Shown: one piece after another, positions 54,301 to 64,000 of the stretch
Numbering within the stretch: position 1 is the stretch's first letter
Layout of the letters: each line of letters starts with the position of its first letter
From: Rallus limicola
Lineage: Eukaryota; Chordata; Aves; Gruiformes; Rallidae
DNA length: 64,000 nucleotides
Assembly (NCBI GenBank): GCA_022605955.1
Contig: JAKCOZ010000001.1
Location: 76,558,520 to 76,622,519, forward strand
Direction: 5' to 3'
Notes under the pieces: generated by a model
What the model was told of the DNA's origin: nothing
The model's input: the letters and a program-made list of their open reading frames with translations, nothing else
Database searches by the model: none
Translations under genes and position numbers: made by a program

Positions 54301-57300
54301 GATGCCATCTCACACCAGGCAGCCGGGGCTGGGATCACTGGGGTGGCCCTCTGAGACATACTACAAGCATTAGTAGACAACTGGCTAATGCACTTAGCAA
54401 GTCCCTTTATAGACACCAGGCTTCACCTTGTTTCTTACTGTGTACCAAAGGTGTGAATTAATCAGTACTAGCATGCAGCCTAACATGTTTTATTGATCAA
54501 TTGATGATACTCCGGAAACCTACATCAAATCGAGACTCAAAAAGGAAATACAAAGAAACTGTGCTATTTTCTTGTGCATTTGATAACACCGCTCCTGTTA
54601 GATCCAAATGCATTCTCTTTTTGTGGTGTGACTCTTTCCTGAAGCTTTTGGAAAGCGAGAGAAAGCAGCTTTCATGTTCTTCCAGTTTCGGTAACGAGAA
54701 GAAAAGACTCAAGTTTTCTCTACCTTTAAGATACGCCGCCAAAAATGTCAAAATAAAATCAACAAAATGTACATTTAGGTTGGATTCCATGAAAAGAAAT
54801 TATATCTTCACAGCTGTTGTTCACTGGAGTTAGTACCACAGCTACAGCATCCTCCCTATTGTTGGAAGGTGCTTTTATATGCAATTAGTGCCAAGATCAT
54901 TTGAACAGTCTCACTACCTGACAGCACGCATCAACCCACAGACAGGAACAACTTGAGGATGTTCAATCACCCATGTCTATCGGGTTAGCTGAGGTGGTGG
55001 AACAGTGGGCTTACTTTAATGGGGCAGGTGGTTAGGTAATAAATGCTGCTGTTTTTTCAGAGATCAATTACTACAGACAACTACCTCTGGGACAGAGAAA
55101 ATGAAGCAGAGCACCCCAGCCCCAGTGCAAGCAGGGACCACTTTGATACAGAACTAGTGCAAAAACTCCCACTCCTTTCAAAAATAGATTTTGGTACTCT
55201 GTCAGATTTAAATCAAGGCACAAATAACTTATTTGTTCCAGAACTTCCTGGAAAAAGCCTGAAGTATGGGTGGAGTTAATCACAGTTGAAAAGTCACTCA
55301 GTGTTTTAAGAGGTCCTGACTTCTCCTGGGACGGTCTGTACTGCCAACAAACCCATCACTTAATCACTCAGTTCTGTCAGGTCCAGCAGGAGCAGAGCTG
55401 GACGCTGCGGTTCTGGGAATACCTGTGACCTGTGCAGAACATCAGTAACTGACACAGCAGATAGAGCTTCGCTTGCTAGGAGCAGTGGCAGAATACTTTG
55501 GGGAAAAGCCTCTATATCACAGAAAACCCCACATGCATATTTTGAAGTGTGAGCTAAGACCACCACGAAGATGTTGCAAGAGATTCTGACCACTAAAACC
55601 AGAGACAAGGTAATCAGGAGCTCTCAAATGAAATGGCCGGTACTGCAGAGCATCTCAAACACAGCACAACAAATCAACACTATCCATTCTAAGAGGAGGC
55701 TAAGGCTTATGCCAGGAAGCACAAGCAAATAATCTGGCAAATAAAACAAAACAAGGCAACTTATACAGAATATATTCGAAGCAAGATGCATGCTGTAGTC
55801 TGTAGCAGCTCCGCTGACTTAGCTGTAAAAATGGATGTGACATAAGTACTCATCTACTTTGCACCCACTTATTTAAGGTACCTTACTATTATGAACTTTA
55901 GATCTGTGCTTTTATTTGAGGCATTTATAGCAGTCAAGAAAATTCAGATTTCATAGGAAATGAAAAAATACTTTCAGATTTGTGGTTTTAATTCTACTGT
56001 TATAAAAAATAAGTCTTGGAAGGTGGGTTTCTTTATAGTATTCCTACAATTCAGTACAAACATTACACTGATTTTAACAGCTATTAAATACCTTCCAAAA
56101 AATGTTTCTTCCCCTACACACCTCAAGCAAACATCCCTGACAATTACTGCTGGCCATCATCTGACCTAGATTGTCTAGGTGGCGTTTTGCTTTGATCTAA
56201 TACATTTGTCCTAAAAATCATATAACAAAGGGGTTAAACCCTATCTCCTACACAGGAAATTAAAATACCTGGGGGGAGAGGGTGTGGAAATCCTGACTTT
56301 CAGTTGCGATAGACCTAATTTTCACAAGAAGCTGGGAGGGGACACAGTCAGGACAGCTGACCCAAACTAGCCAAAGGGATATTCCATATCATGACATCGT
56401 GCTGAGCATATAAAGCAGGAGGTTGGATGGGGAGAAGGGTTGGCTGCTCAGGACAGAGTGGGGTCCAGTGATGAGCAAATTGTATTTTGTGTATCACCTG
56501 TTTTGCACATCCCTAAGTAGTATTGTTCTTATTTCCTTCTTCCTTTGCTGTCAGAGTAAGCTGTCCTTATCCTAACCCATAAGTTTCACCTTTTTCTTCC
56601 AATTCTCCTCCCCATCCCAACGGGGAGGGAGAGGTGTGCGACAGGCCGTGTGGTGCTCAGCTGCCAGCTGAGCCTAAACCATGAGAGCATCTTAAATTAT
56701 TATGAAACAGCTATTCTCTAAAAATGTGGTGATAAAAACACTTTTTTTTTTTTTTTAGTTTTAATTCATCTTATTTGCTGTTTTTATCTAGTCAGTCACA
56801 TTGACTGATGTTAAGGTTAGAAACTGAGACGAGGAGGGAAGATGTTTCAATTTCTGTTAGACCAAAAGATCAAGGTAATCACGATGGGAAACTGGAAAAT
56901 GAGCTGGAATCCCTTCTGTCTTGCACGTTAATGGCAGGTTTGTTAACAAAATGACAAGCATGAGGCTATCAGCACAACACGACTCTTTCAGTCCTGCTCT
57001 CAGCCACATATGTGCAGCTCCAGACTCCGGTGATTCACACGAGACTGCAAACAGAGCTCGGCGTCAGGAGTTCGAGCTGCTGCTGACAAGACAAGAAAGG
57101 AATCCTACAACTAGCTTTTGAGGTCCCAAGTTAGTCTGCACGTTGAATCAAGATATATTTCTGAACAACATGTGCAGTCTTTTCCAAGTCTTTGGATCGG
57201 GAAGTCTCTCTCCGTGCTGTTTATAAAGTATATAGCACAAAAGAGGGCCCCAATCCCTGCACAAAGCCTCTAAACTCACAGTTGAATAAATATTAACAGA

Positions 57301-60300
57301 ATTGAAAAGCAGCTTTCAGAACGAGGTTATACCTAATTTATTTCATTGATGCAGCCACATTTAAACTTCTTTGATTATACTTGGTTTTTTAACTGGCCTT
57401 GCAGGAAAATTCAACTGACAGAATAAGCAGTGGGGTAACAATACCTCAGAAGCCACTGACAGTGTAGTATGTCCAGGTGTTTGCTAAAAGCCATGGAACT
57501 GTAAGAAACATTACAGCACCCCACACAGCTTCAGAAGGTACAATAACTCCAACATATTCATTGATAACAGGGTGGGGGGAATAAAATTTTTAAAATCCAG
57601 TTTCTTTCAACAAATTGTTGGTCAACTTCATCATTCTTTACATACAGGCTCTACATTCTGTGCCTGAAGACAGCATTTAAATTGTGATTTTTAAGCTTAA
57701 TCTATACTTTGTCAAGTGATACAAGACAATGGTTGAATAAAGTATTTTAAAGTAGTATTGCTTTAAAAGCTAATAGGTTGTAAAAGGCATGTAAGTTCAT
57801 AAACTTCAATCTCATTTAATGTTATTTGCCAACATAAATTAGCTGTCCAATAAAGCTGCTTTCATGTTCTGCACTATTAAAAAGATCTTAACAAGTACTT
57901 CGTAAAGATCCAGAAAATATATTCTGAGTGTCACAAAGAGTTTCAATGATATTTAAGAACTGCTTTAAAATAACTTGACATAATTGGACATACAGTAAAA
58001 TATTTAATAACCAAACAAGCCTTTGAAACAAATCACAAAGCAACACTATTTTATCATGGTGACCCCAATTATTGCACAGACTAGGAAGAAGGCTAAAAAT
58101 ATATCAACAGTAAGATAAAACACTCTACCACATACATATTTTTGTCAATACCTCCTGAAGTTTTGATGACAGGCAGCACAAGATAATAATGATAAAAATA
58201 TGCTCGTGCTACGAGCATAAGCAGCTCTAGGTGATGAAGCACCTTGAACACAGGCATAGTTACTGCACTACTTTTCAATTTTATGTGATATAGGGATTCA
58301 TCCTAAACAAACAACAATAACAAAAAAGATACTACTTCTAGCTTCCTTGGATGTACTTTACCCAGCCTTATGTATCATACCTAACCATTAGATGAAGGTG
58401 GAAACCTGCATGTTCACACAGGTAACATACATCTACTGAAAGCTAAGCAGTTGGTCATAACACTAGATTTTCACCATAGCATCCAGATCACTTACTGGAG
58501 CAATTTTTTTTTTTTTTTTAAGGGAAATTAAAAATTATAACCTTTCACTCTGTGACATCGTTATCTGGATGGCAAGCAAATGCTGGCTTTGAGGTACCTT
58601 TTCTCAAGACCATGCAAATATGTGCCATACACAGATTCACGTTCATGAATAAACTCTCCAAAGACATTGGAAATAATTTCAATTCTGCCCTCAATAAAAA
58701 GAAGGGGGAAAAGAAAGTAAACTAACCATTGCCGAAAAAAGAGAATGGCTTTAAACCTTGTCATTACTTCAGTCTGGGTAAAAGAATATGCATACCAAAT
58801 CAGAGATCATCCTTAATTCACTTATTAAACTGACAGCTTTATACTACATCCATCGTTGCTACATCTGTGTACTCCTTCCCTTTAATTTGTGATGGCAAAA
58901 CCCAACTGATTTCCAAAATAGAAAAACCTAATCATGCATGTCCAGCTCATTTCAAACACCAACACAAACTTTCTGCCTGAATCTAGCCCTATACTTCTCC
59001 TCCTTCAGGCAATCCTGGGCAACACAACCTCGAGCCTGCATTTGCAGTTTCCTACACGTACCCCCTTCCTGATCTCTGCTCCCCGTTACAGTGGTTTGTA
59101 CCACCAAGTCTGAAGCGTGGTAACCACGGTGATGTCAGAAATGGCTGCAAGACAGACTTTTTCAGACTCAATTCCAAGTTCACTTCAGTCGTCCCTTTTG
59201 TGTCTTGGTGACAGATCACTCACTCCTCTCACTTTGTACCCAAGACCAACACACATTCACAGGACTGCGCAGCTCCTGGAGGGGGTACCTGCTTTGTAGA
59301 CCCTAACAAAGACACACTGTAGGAAGATCTGTGCATAAGTCTTGCTGCCAGCTGGTACACAACCTGATCCATCATTCTGTCTTATTTAAAACTGCTCAGG
59401 CACCCAATCTCCATATTCCAGCAATTTCTGACACCATACCTGAACTTAAAATAGCCACTCTGAAAGAAACAAATGTCTGCAACTGAGCTCACCCTCAAGA
59501 AGTCAAACATCTGGTAAGCTGCACACATTTAACAGTATAAGGATGGAGATGGTAAATATCAGAAAAGAGGTCAAGATATTACAGCAAGAGGACACAGGGA
59601 TTTCAGTCCTGAAGACAGAGATGCAGAAATGTGGGAGGTTTGGTTCAATTCTAACTGCTTATTGAAGGAAGACCAAACTCAGAAAACATGATGTGTTACC
59701 ATGACTGTATTTCCTTGACCAAACTCAGGTACCAAGGGTCCTTTATGAAGTCTTCCAAGTAAACAGGCTATTACTGCACTGCATTATACAGCTAAATGGA
59801 AAATTCATTCCGAGACAATGATGTGTTTACCTTCACATGAAGATTAGTTATAGAAGCATTGTCAGCACTTAAGGCAAACCATTCACAGTACATTAAGGAG
59901 GCAATTAGAGCAAAAACCATCTTCAGCACTATTGTTCTTACTAATTAGTAGTAGTCCACAGACACAAGAACATCAATAATAATATGAACAGTCAATTTGT
60001 ACCCTCAACTTTCAGGAAAAAATATAAACAACTAAAATACATATTTTTGTCAAGAATTAAAACATGTATATTTAACAAGGTATCATCTACATTAGTAACC
60101 CCTTGGGGGTTTTAACAAAACTGTTCAAATAATTAGGTATTCACTTCCATTTCACTTGCTATTTTTTTAATCCTGTACACAAAATCCTCTAAAGGCATAG
60201 AAGGAATGGACCTGAATTTTGAAAACACAAAGTCATTTGGCATGCCCAGCCTGGCAGGACTTGTAACAGAATTCTTCTAAAAAAAACCAGCAAATGTAAC

Positions 60301-63300
60301 TACATGTTGTAAATTAGTTAAATAGTTAATAGTTTTTATTTAAATAGTTAAATAGTTTTTATTTAGTTTGGTACCCCAGATTATCAGCTACTTTTAGAGG
60401 AGGGACCAAGTCCCCCAAGGAAGGGAAGAGACAAAGACAGAGCTTGCAAGTGCATATACAGAGATTTAGGTTCCTTGCCAAGGGTGTGTACTTACCTTCC
60501 CACTGGCCCGTCAGCACTAGACACCTGCTAATGACGATGTCAATCTCTTTGGCACCATATTCCACAGCTAGCTTTATTTCAGCCAGTTTGGTTTCAAGAG
60601 GAGTTTGTCCAGATGGAAACCCAGCAGCCACTAGCAAGAAGGGCAATGGATGCAGACAGAGGGAAGAAAATGTTTTACAAATTGACTAGAAAATTACACA
60701 TACCTCTAATGCACCAAAGGGCTTGAAAGTTACTCTTTTTTCATCCCCAATTCTAAAACCTAAAGGCACCTCATCCTGCTCTCTCTTCACCCACAAGAAG
60801 CATTAGCTCTTCTCTCAAGAACCAGTGTCCAGCAAGATATTAAGTGTACCTTCTGAAAAGATCTTTTACATGCTTTCAAGTTACTCCCAAGTAGCCTACA
60901 TAAGAAAGAACAATATCTATTGCTTACAGCAGAATTGAGCAAACAAGGACTGAACTCAGACATGAAGCAATGCATTCATTTTTCCTTTTAAGTAATATTT
61001 CAAGTTAAATTCCAGCAATGTGTTTAACAGCTAAATTGCAATATAGAAAGCATTGCTTTCAAGATTATGTTTATGATGTTTAAGTACAAAACCCAAAGGT
61101 GACTTTGTAAATGGAAAAAAATAATGGCTTTGTCAGAGATCATCTTTCTCTGACATGTAAATGCATTTAGTTAGTATCTTTCCCATACAAAACAATGAAA
61201 CAACAACCACCAAAAAAAAACCCCACCAGGAAACACAGATCTTAGCATTAAACAGCTGATCTAACTTCAAAGTTGTCCCCTGCTTTGAGCAGGAGGTTGG
61301 ACAAGATGACACCCAGAGCTCCCTTCCAACCTGCATAATTCTTTGATTTTACTTCTTGCTTATTGTAGATTCAGGACTTGTCTCTTGTGTGTGGTGACTG
61401 GAGAAGCGCTGGCACTTAGATTTGTAAGTACAAGTCCTGAACCTGCAGGCTGCTCAGCAGGCAATAACCCCTGCCTCTGCACACAGCTTCATTGAAATCA
61501 GCTTGTAGGATTAACTTAAAAGCAAAAAAAAAGATAGGGAAAAAAACCCCCTGCATTAGAACTCCTAAAGCTCATACTGCAATATTACTACTACTATTAT
61601 TATCATCATCATCTACTTAGTGTCTACTGATACTTTGTCCAGCATGCTATCTCAATTTCTTCCATTTGGGTGAGGAAAACACTGGTTTATCTTAAGGACC
61701 TCTTTGAAGAGCTTTGAGAAAAAAAACACACCTGGCACTTCTGATAAGCCCAAAGTTGAAAAAAACTAAAAGATTCTACCAGAAGCAGCTTGTCCCCTCC
61801 ATTCCCCTCTGTCCACCTGCTACCTTTTCACCTTAGTCTGTGAAACAAAAGCAAATCCAAACATTTGGATTTTTCTTCATCTTTTATGGCATCAAAATAT
61901 TTAATTGGATATTTTTGAATAAAGCTTACCTGAAGCTACTGGTATGTCACAGCCAGCAGCCTTCAGGGCACTTACAGCATCGCTGACTCTGGTGGGATAT
62001 ACACAAACTGCTCCAACGGTAATACCTGCAAAAGCCACAGTTCACTTCTTCATGTATAGATTTTCACCTTCTCAAGTGCAATCCGTGTGCACTGTTCTCA
62101 CCTCTCACTTCTGCATTCTCACAAGGGTTTGAAGCACCTACACTTGGGGTGTCTGTTACACTGCTCAAACAGTTAGGGTAATTCTGTGTATCGGCACCTC
62201 CCTCATGTTCGTTCACCAGACCCTGGGAGCGAGTTTTCTTTAGCAGGAGTTAAAAATCCTAAGATTTTTATCGACAGATGCACTATTTAATGCCAACATG
62301 TACAATTAAGACATGCCTAGTCAGAAAAAAACTGCAAGAGAAACTCTATTGCTAGGCACTGTCCTTACTTGTTAAGCCAGACTGAGCCCAGCAGCAACTG
62401 AGCAGTCTTTATGTTAATGCAGTCCTACTGCATTTCTAGTTAAAATGCTATTCTTTCAAGTCTCAGATAACTGACCTCACATTTAATATTTAAACCGTCT
62501 CAAGAGTCCATAAATCCAAGGGTTTTTTTTTTAAAAAGGCTGGTCTTTCATATTTTATGTGTATGGCTTAAAACCAGAGGCCTGCTTCCCCTTTGGTTCT
62601 ACGTCGTATGCCTTCAATCAGCGGATCAATGCCTGTGTAAAACTGAAGTACTTCTATAGCAAAAGCATGCCCCAAACGTTGCTAGGACTTTCTTTTTGAT
62701 AGTTCATCCTAATGCCAATATGACAGGACAAAATTCAAATATATTTCACAGACATATCAGTGATTACACCTGAAAAAATTCAGAAATGTGTCTCAGATAT
62801 AAAGCAAACCCCAAATTGGAAACAGTACTCCAGATGCGGCCTTGTCAGGGCAGACCAGAGTGGAAGCATAATCTCCCTCAACCTGCTGGCCACTCTTCTT
62901 AACTTTCTTGGCCCTGAGGGCACATTGCTGGCTTATGGATAACTTGTTTTCCATGAAGACTCCCACATCTTTCTCTCCAAAGCAGCCTCCCAGTAAGTCA
63001 CTCCCTAACCTGTTGTGGTGCCTGGGTTATTCCTCCTGAGGTGCAGGACCCTACACTTGCCTTTAGGCTATGCTCCACCCAACACTCTAGCCCATCCAGG
63101 TCTCACTGAACGTCAGTACAGCCTTCTGGTGTTTCAGCCATTGCTCCCAGTTTTGTATCACCAAACAACACACCCAACTCTCCCAGCCTGTCTTCATAGG
63201 AGAGGTACTCCAGACCTCTGATCATCTTCATGAGTCCTCCTCTGGACTCACTCCAACAGGTCCATGTCTGTTTTGTACTGGGGACCCTGGAGCTGAACAC

Positions 63301-63988
63301 AGTACTCCAGGTGGGTCTCATGAGAGCAGAGTCAAGGAGAAGAATCACTTCCCTCAACCTGCTGGTCATACTGCTTCTCATACAGCCCAGGATACAGTTG
63401 GTTTCCCAGGCTGCAAGGACACATTGCTGGATCATGTTGAGCTTCTTGTCCACCAACACCCCCCAGGTCCTTCTCCTCAGGGCTGCTCTCAGTCCATTCC
63501 CTGGATAGCATGTATTTGCATTCATTAGGCATCATAACTTAGAGTGTTGGCCTAAGTCCATGCTTCACTTTGGTTACCAAACTGAGAATGGATTTTTTTT
63601 TCTCCTTGTTTTTTTATATTAACTGAAAAGAATAAGTATTTTGCAGCTAGAACTTAAGGGAGTTGCTTTGAATAAAAAGGACCTAGTTTGTTCTCCCAGG
63701 ACTACTAGTTTTGCGGTGCTGCCTATCCTAACACCTTCCATTATAGAAAGAAGAGGCCATTTTAACACCTTTCTGAAAATTGAAAAAATAAGGAAAAGTA
63801 GACATTTTCTTTCCAAAATAAACATGACAAACTATCATACCTTTGTCATGCATGTCCAAGGCTTTCAGCAGATCCTCTCTGATGGGATGCTTTGCTTTAA
63901 AACAGAGTCTGCGAACGTTTGAAGGGGTATCATCGCCCGAAAGAGTGGTAAGGTCTATGCAGGTGACAGCCTTCAGCAGCCAAGCAGC
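24286..63988 (-). CDS. DERA: Deoxyribose-phosphate aldolase, seven joined exons, 5' end outside window
   Basis: DERA is a cytosolic class I aldolase that cleaves 2-deoxyribose-5-phosphate to glyceraldehyde-3-phosphate and acetaldehyde in deoxynucleoside breakdown. The coding exons are 63988-63841, 62025-61930, 60630-60496, 52427-52299, 30180-30068, 26178-26029 and 24342-24286. Together they make 828 nt, or 275 codons plus TAG, with no frame break. The product aligns without a gap to human residues 44-318 (human length 318, from memory). All six internal introns are GT-AG, and exons 1-4 all end in phase 1. The catalytic Asp155 equivalent is in EIDIVIS, the Schiff-base Lys218 equivalent in [11 protein letters not shown], and the Lys254 equivalent in GFKPAGGIR. 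The start codon and the first ~43 codons lie past position 64000. Identity is very secure; the species is not known. Confidence 0.97.
24343..26028 (-). other. DERA: DERA intron (last), 1686 bp
   Basis: Bounded by GTTAGT and TTCTTGCAG. It holds a short TA run (24480-24493), an A-rich run (24540-24558) and a direct repeat of CTAATGGTTTAGT near 25338-25366. No other gene seen. Confidence 0.85.
26029..26178 (-). CDS. DERA: DERA coding exon with the second active-site lysine, residues 251-300
   Basis: The 150-nt, 50-codon exon reads [19 protein letters not shown], then [17 protein letters not shown] and [14 protein letters not shown]. The Lys in GFKPAGG matches human Lys254, the proton-relay lysine; PAGGIR and the GAS turn are phosphate-binding elements of the TIM barrel. 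The acceptor TATACAAAG (26179-26180) has a long pyrimidine tract; the donor is GTTAGT (26027-26028). It is phase 0 on both sides. An in-frame Met upstream belongs to intron sequence and is not a start. Confidence 0.98.
26469..26616 (-). mobile_element. CR1 LINE 3' fragment, older subfamily
   Basis: The plus strand reads CACAGAATCGTAGGTGTTGG, then GGGTCCAACCCCCCTGCCAA and CTTGAATATCTCCAGAGAAG, the reverse complement of a CR1 3' part. It is more diverged than the copy at 15882 and is of the type with 'TTGAATATCTCC' rather than 'TTGAACACCTCC'. Confidence 0.85.
27716..27782. repeat. (TGGA)n microsatellite grading into (GACA)n
   Basis: About eleven TGGA units, then GACAGACAGATGGACAGACA variants, about 67 bp in total. 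Confidence 0.96.
30068..30180 (-). CDS. DERA: DERA coding exon with the Schiff-base lysine, residues 213-250
   Basis: This 113-nt exon is too short for a stand-alone ORF call. On the minus strand it reads [20 protein letters not shown] and then [17 protein letters not shown]. The Lys in FIKTSTG corresponds to human Lys218, which forms the carbinolamine/Schiff base with the substrate. It is followed by the phosphate-site TSTGKE loop. The acceptor is CATACAG (30181-30182) and the donor GTAATT (30066-30067). It is entered in phase 1 and left in phase 0. The 37 full codons equal the human count for this segment. Confidence 0.96.
31920..32660. promoter_or_regulatory. AT-rich intronic block, possible conserved non-coding element
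   Basis: About 740 bp of non-repetitive AT-rich sequence, dense in homeodomain-type cores (TAATTA, ATTAA, TAATGG) and with no mobile-element similarity. Conservation is not tested, so function is inference. Confidence 0.25.
33791..33892 (-). mobile_element. CR1 LINE 3'-end fragment
   Basis: The plus strand starts AGAATCACAGAATGGTTTGG and later has CAGGGACACCCTCTGTTAGA, matching the reverse complement of a CR1 3' end. It is about 100 bp, diverged, and 5'-truncated. Confidence 0.9.
33900..34030 (-). repeat. MIR-like SINE relic next to CR1
   Basis: CTGAGGTGTACAGAAGCTGA followed by GTGACTTGCACAAGG matches the reverse complement of the MIR core ('gaggcacagagaagttaagtgacttgcccaagg' in pieces). 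It directly abuts the CR1 fragment at 33892. Confidence 0.55.
45015..45120 (-). repeat. MIR-like SINE relic
   Basis: ATTTTGCAGATAGAAAAACA followed by GAGAAACCAAGTTGTCTAAGG matches the 'attttacagatgaggaaactgag' part of MIR in reverse orientation. Old and degraded. Confidence 0.5.
47615..47705 (+). repeat. MIR/CORE-SINE 3' part relic
   Basis: The order GGGTTACTGAGAGATTAATT, AAGTGCTAAGTGCCAAGT and ATTATTACTTA matches the MIR 3' region, which runs from 'gggttgttgtgaggatta' through 'aaagtgcttag' to 'attattatt'. Confidence 0.5.
49860..49912. repeat. A-rich low-complexity tract
   Basis: An A run of about 18 flanked by ACCACC and CCCCACAAC; on the DERA strand this is a long T run. Confidence 0.9.
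52037..52258 (-). mobile_element. CR1 LINE fragment with ORF2 C-terminus, 40 bp past a DERA splice donor
   Basis: On the minus strand it reads [20 protein letters not shown], then [20 protein letters not shown] and DEALRDMV, the typical CR1 ORF2 C-terminus, then a 3' UTR ending near CCTTGTGATTCTGAGG. Its frame is the same as that of the DERA exon just upstream (52427-52299), and no stop separates them. Diverged, without the terminal octamer repeats. Confidence 0.93.
52299..52427 (-). CDS. DERA: DERA coding exon, residues 170-212
   Basis: The 129-nt exon reads [19 protein letters not shown], then [15 protein letters not shown] and [10 protein letters not shown]. The acceptor is ATCCCCAG at 52428-52429, behind a good pyrimidine tract; the donor is GTAAGT at 52297-52298. 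Residue 170 is Gly where human has Ala. Past the donor the same frame stays open for 92 more codons, into a CR1 fragment, and stops at 52018-52020. This exon opens the largest intron, 22,118 bp. Confidence 0.97.
53920..54025. repeat. A/C-rich low-complexity tract
   Basis: Runs of A6-A8 alternate with C4-C5 and CAAA/CCCA units on the plus strand. Confidence 0.85.
60318..60364. repeat. Short AT-rich tandem duplication
   Basis: Two near-identical ~23-bp units of the form AAATAGTTAA...TAGTTTTTATTT, in tandem 130 bp downstream of a DERA exon. Confidence 0.8.
60496..60630 (-). CDS. DERA: DERA coding exon with the catalytic Asp, residues 125-169
   Basis: The 135-nt exon reads [19 protein letters not shown], then [19 protein letters not shown] and VLTGQWE. 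The Asp in EIDIVIS corresponds to human Asp155, the active-site acid of the Lys-Asp proton relay. The residue equivalent to human Asn159 is Ser here. The acceptor is TTGCTAG at 60631-60632 and the donor GTAAGT at 60494-60495. The exon is phase 1 at both ends. Confidence 0.97.
60631..61929 (-). other. DERA: DERA intron, 1299 bp, with an antisense CR1 end
   Basis: Bounded by GTAAGC and TTGCTAG. It contains the plus-strand CR1 end at 61275-61351 and an ATT/ATC trinucleotide run at 61585-61612. Confidence 0.92.
61275..61351 (+). mobile_element. CR1 LINE 3'-end fragment, antisense to DERA
   Basis: GAGCAGGAGGTTGGACAAGA, GACACCCAGAGCTCCCTTCC and AACCTGCATAATTCTTTGAT follow the CR1 3' end in sense orientation. 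It is the only plus-strand CR1 seen, about 75 bp. Confidence 0.85.
61930..62025 (-). CDS. DERA: DERA coding exon, residues 93-124
   Basis: The 96-nt exon reads [18 protein letters not shown] and then [14 protein letters not shown]. It has an acceptor TTTTGCAG at 62026-62027 and a donor GTAAGC at 61928-61929. It is phase 1 on both sides. AVCVYP is the conserved DERA beta-strand motif. Human DERA has TTAAVCVYPARV here, so the change is conservative. Introns of 1815 bp (upstream) and 1299 bp (downstream) flank it. Confidence 0.96.
62790..63172 (-). mobile_element. CR1 LINE ORF2 fragment (older copy)
   Basis: Minus-strand reading gives [27 protein letters not shown], then [20 protein letters not shown]. 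These are successive parts of CR1 reverse transcriptase toward its C-terminal half, with stops and frame breaks. It lacks the CR1 3' end. It joins the neighbouring fragment at about 63172. Confidence 0.85.
63172..63535 (-). mobile_element. CR1 LINE ORF2 fragment (second copy)
   Basis: Minus-strand reading gives [40 protein letters not shown] and later [19 protein letters not shown], with frameshifts between. It covers the same ORF2 region as the fragment at 62790-63172 plus a more downstream part. It lacks the CR1 3' end, so it is truncated on both sides. Confidence 0.87.
63841..63988 (-). CDS. DERA: DERA coding exon, residues 44-92 (human numbering)
   Basis: This exon starts with Ala-Ala-Trp-Leu-Leu-Lys after an acceptor ending in CTGTAG at 63989-63990. 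It carries the strand segment [14 protein letters not shown], then runs to DMHDK. It ends after one base of a Gly codon at a GTATGA donor (63839-63840). The preceding exon is outside the window; the reading starts in phase 0. It is 148 nt and agrees in length with human residues 44-92 plus one base. A degenerate CR1 fragment lies about 300 bp downstream in the next intron. Confidence 0.95.
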
Positions 63989-64000
63989 CTACAGAGGGAA

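Larger units (their letters stand above)
52428..60495 (-). other. DERA: DERA intron, 8068 bp
   Basis: Bounded by GTAAGT and ATCCCCAG. Contains an A/C-rich low-complexity run at 53920-54025, T runs near 56742 and 58505, and a duplicated AT-rich unit at 60318-60364. The frames at 54497-54833 overlap on opposite strands without similarity. No gene seen. Confidence 0.9.
62026..63840 (-). other. DERA: DERA intron, 1815 bp, largely CR1-derived
   Basis: Bounded by GTATGA and TTTTGCAG. About 745 bp of it is two joined CR1 ORF2 fragments (62790-63535). The rest is AT-rich unique sequence. Confidence 0.92.

Noticed and set aside
63103..63525. 140-codon ORF on the minus strand as a host gene
   Set aside because: The translation is degenerate CR1 reverse-transcriptase sequence.
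1..64000. CRISPR arrays, bacterial operons, phage or plasmid features
   Set aside because: The sequence is clearly vertebrate nuclear DNA; the tandem arrays seen are microsatellites without unique spacers.
1..64000. tRNA, rRNA or snRNA genes
   Set aside because: I saw no intact box A/box B pair with cloverleaf arms and no rRNA or snRNA core; only degraded SINE-type box B resemblance.

Overview
This window is vertebrate nuclear DNA, most likely from a bird. Coding sequence appears only as short exons bounded by GT-AG introns. Most recognisable repeats are CR1 LINE fragments with the avian-type 3' end, plus a few very old MIR-like relics and microsatellites. I cannot tell the species.

The one gene I can identify is DERA (deoxyribose-phosphate aldolase) on the minus strand. 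Seven coding exons lie between 63988 and 24286. Joined, they give 828 nt: 275 codons plus a stop. They match residues 44-318 of the 318-residue human protein from memory, without a gap, so only the first ~43 codons lie beyond the right edge. All visible splice sites are GT-AG. The catalytic Asp and both active-site Lys residues are present. The introns are about 1.8, 1.3, 8.1, 22.1, 3.9 and 1.7 kb.

Layout: 1-23.5 kb is the 3' flank of DERA, with no recognisable gene. It holds microsatellites (TG, ACAG/AC, a 134-bp TCCTC pentamer, GA-rich), two CR1 3' ends, a perfect 22-bp palindrome, and several blocks that are AT-rich or keep their CpGs and look like conserved non-coding elements. From 23.5 to 24.3 kb is the putative DERA 3' UTR, with an old imperfect palindromic repeat that supplies a canonical poly(A) signal. 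From 24.3 to 64 kb are the DERA exons and introns, with six CR1 pieces (five in the DERA sense, one antisense), MIR-like relics and simple repeats.

I saw no novel multi-gene system. The most notable points are: a CR1 fragment 40 bp past a DERA splice donor that stays in frame with the exon, so failure to splice would give a chimeric protein lacking both catalytic lysines; a C-terminal tail unlike the mammalian one; a repeat-derived poly(A) candidate; and CpG-retaining intergenic blocks that may be regulatory.
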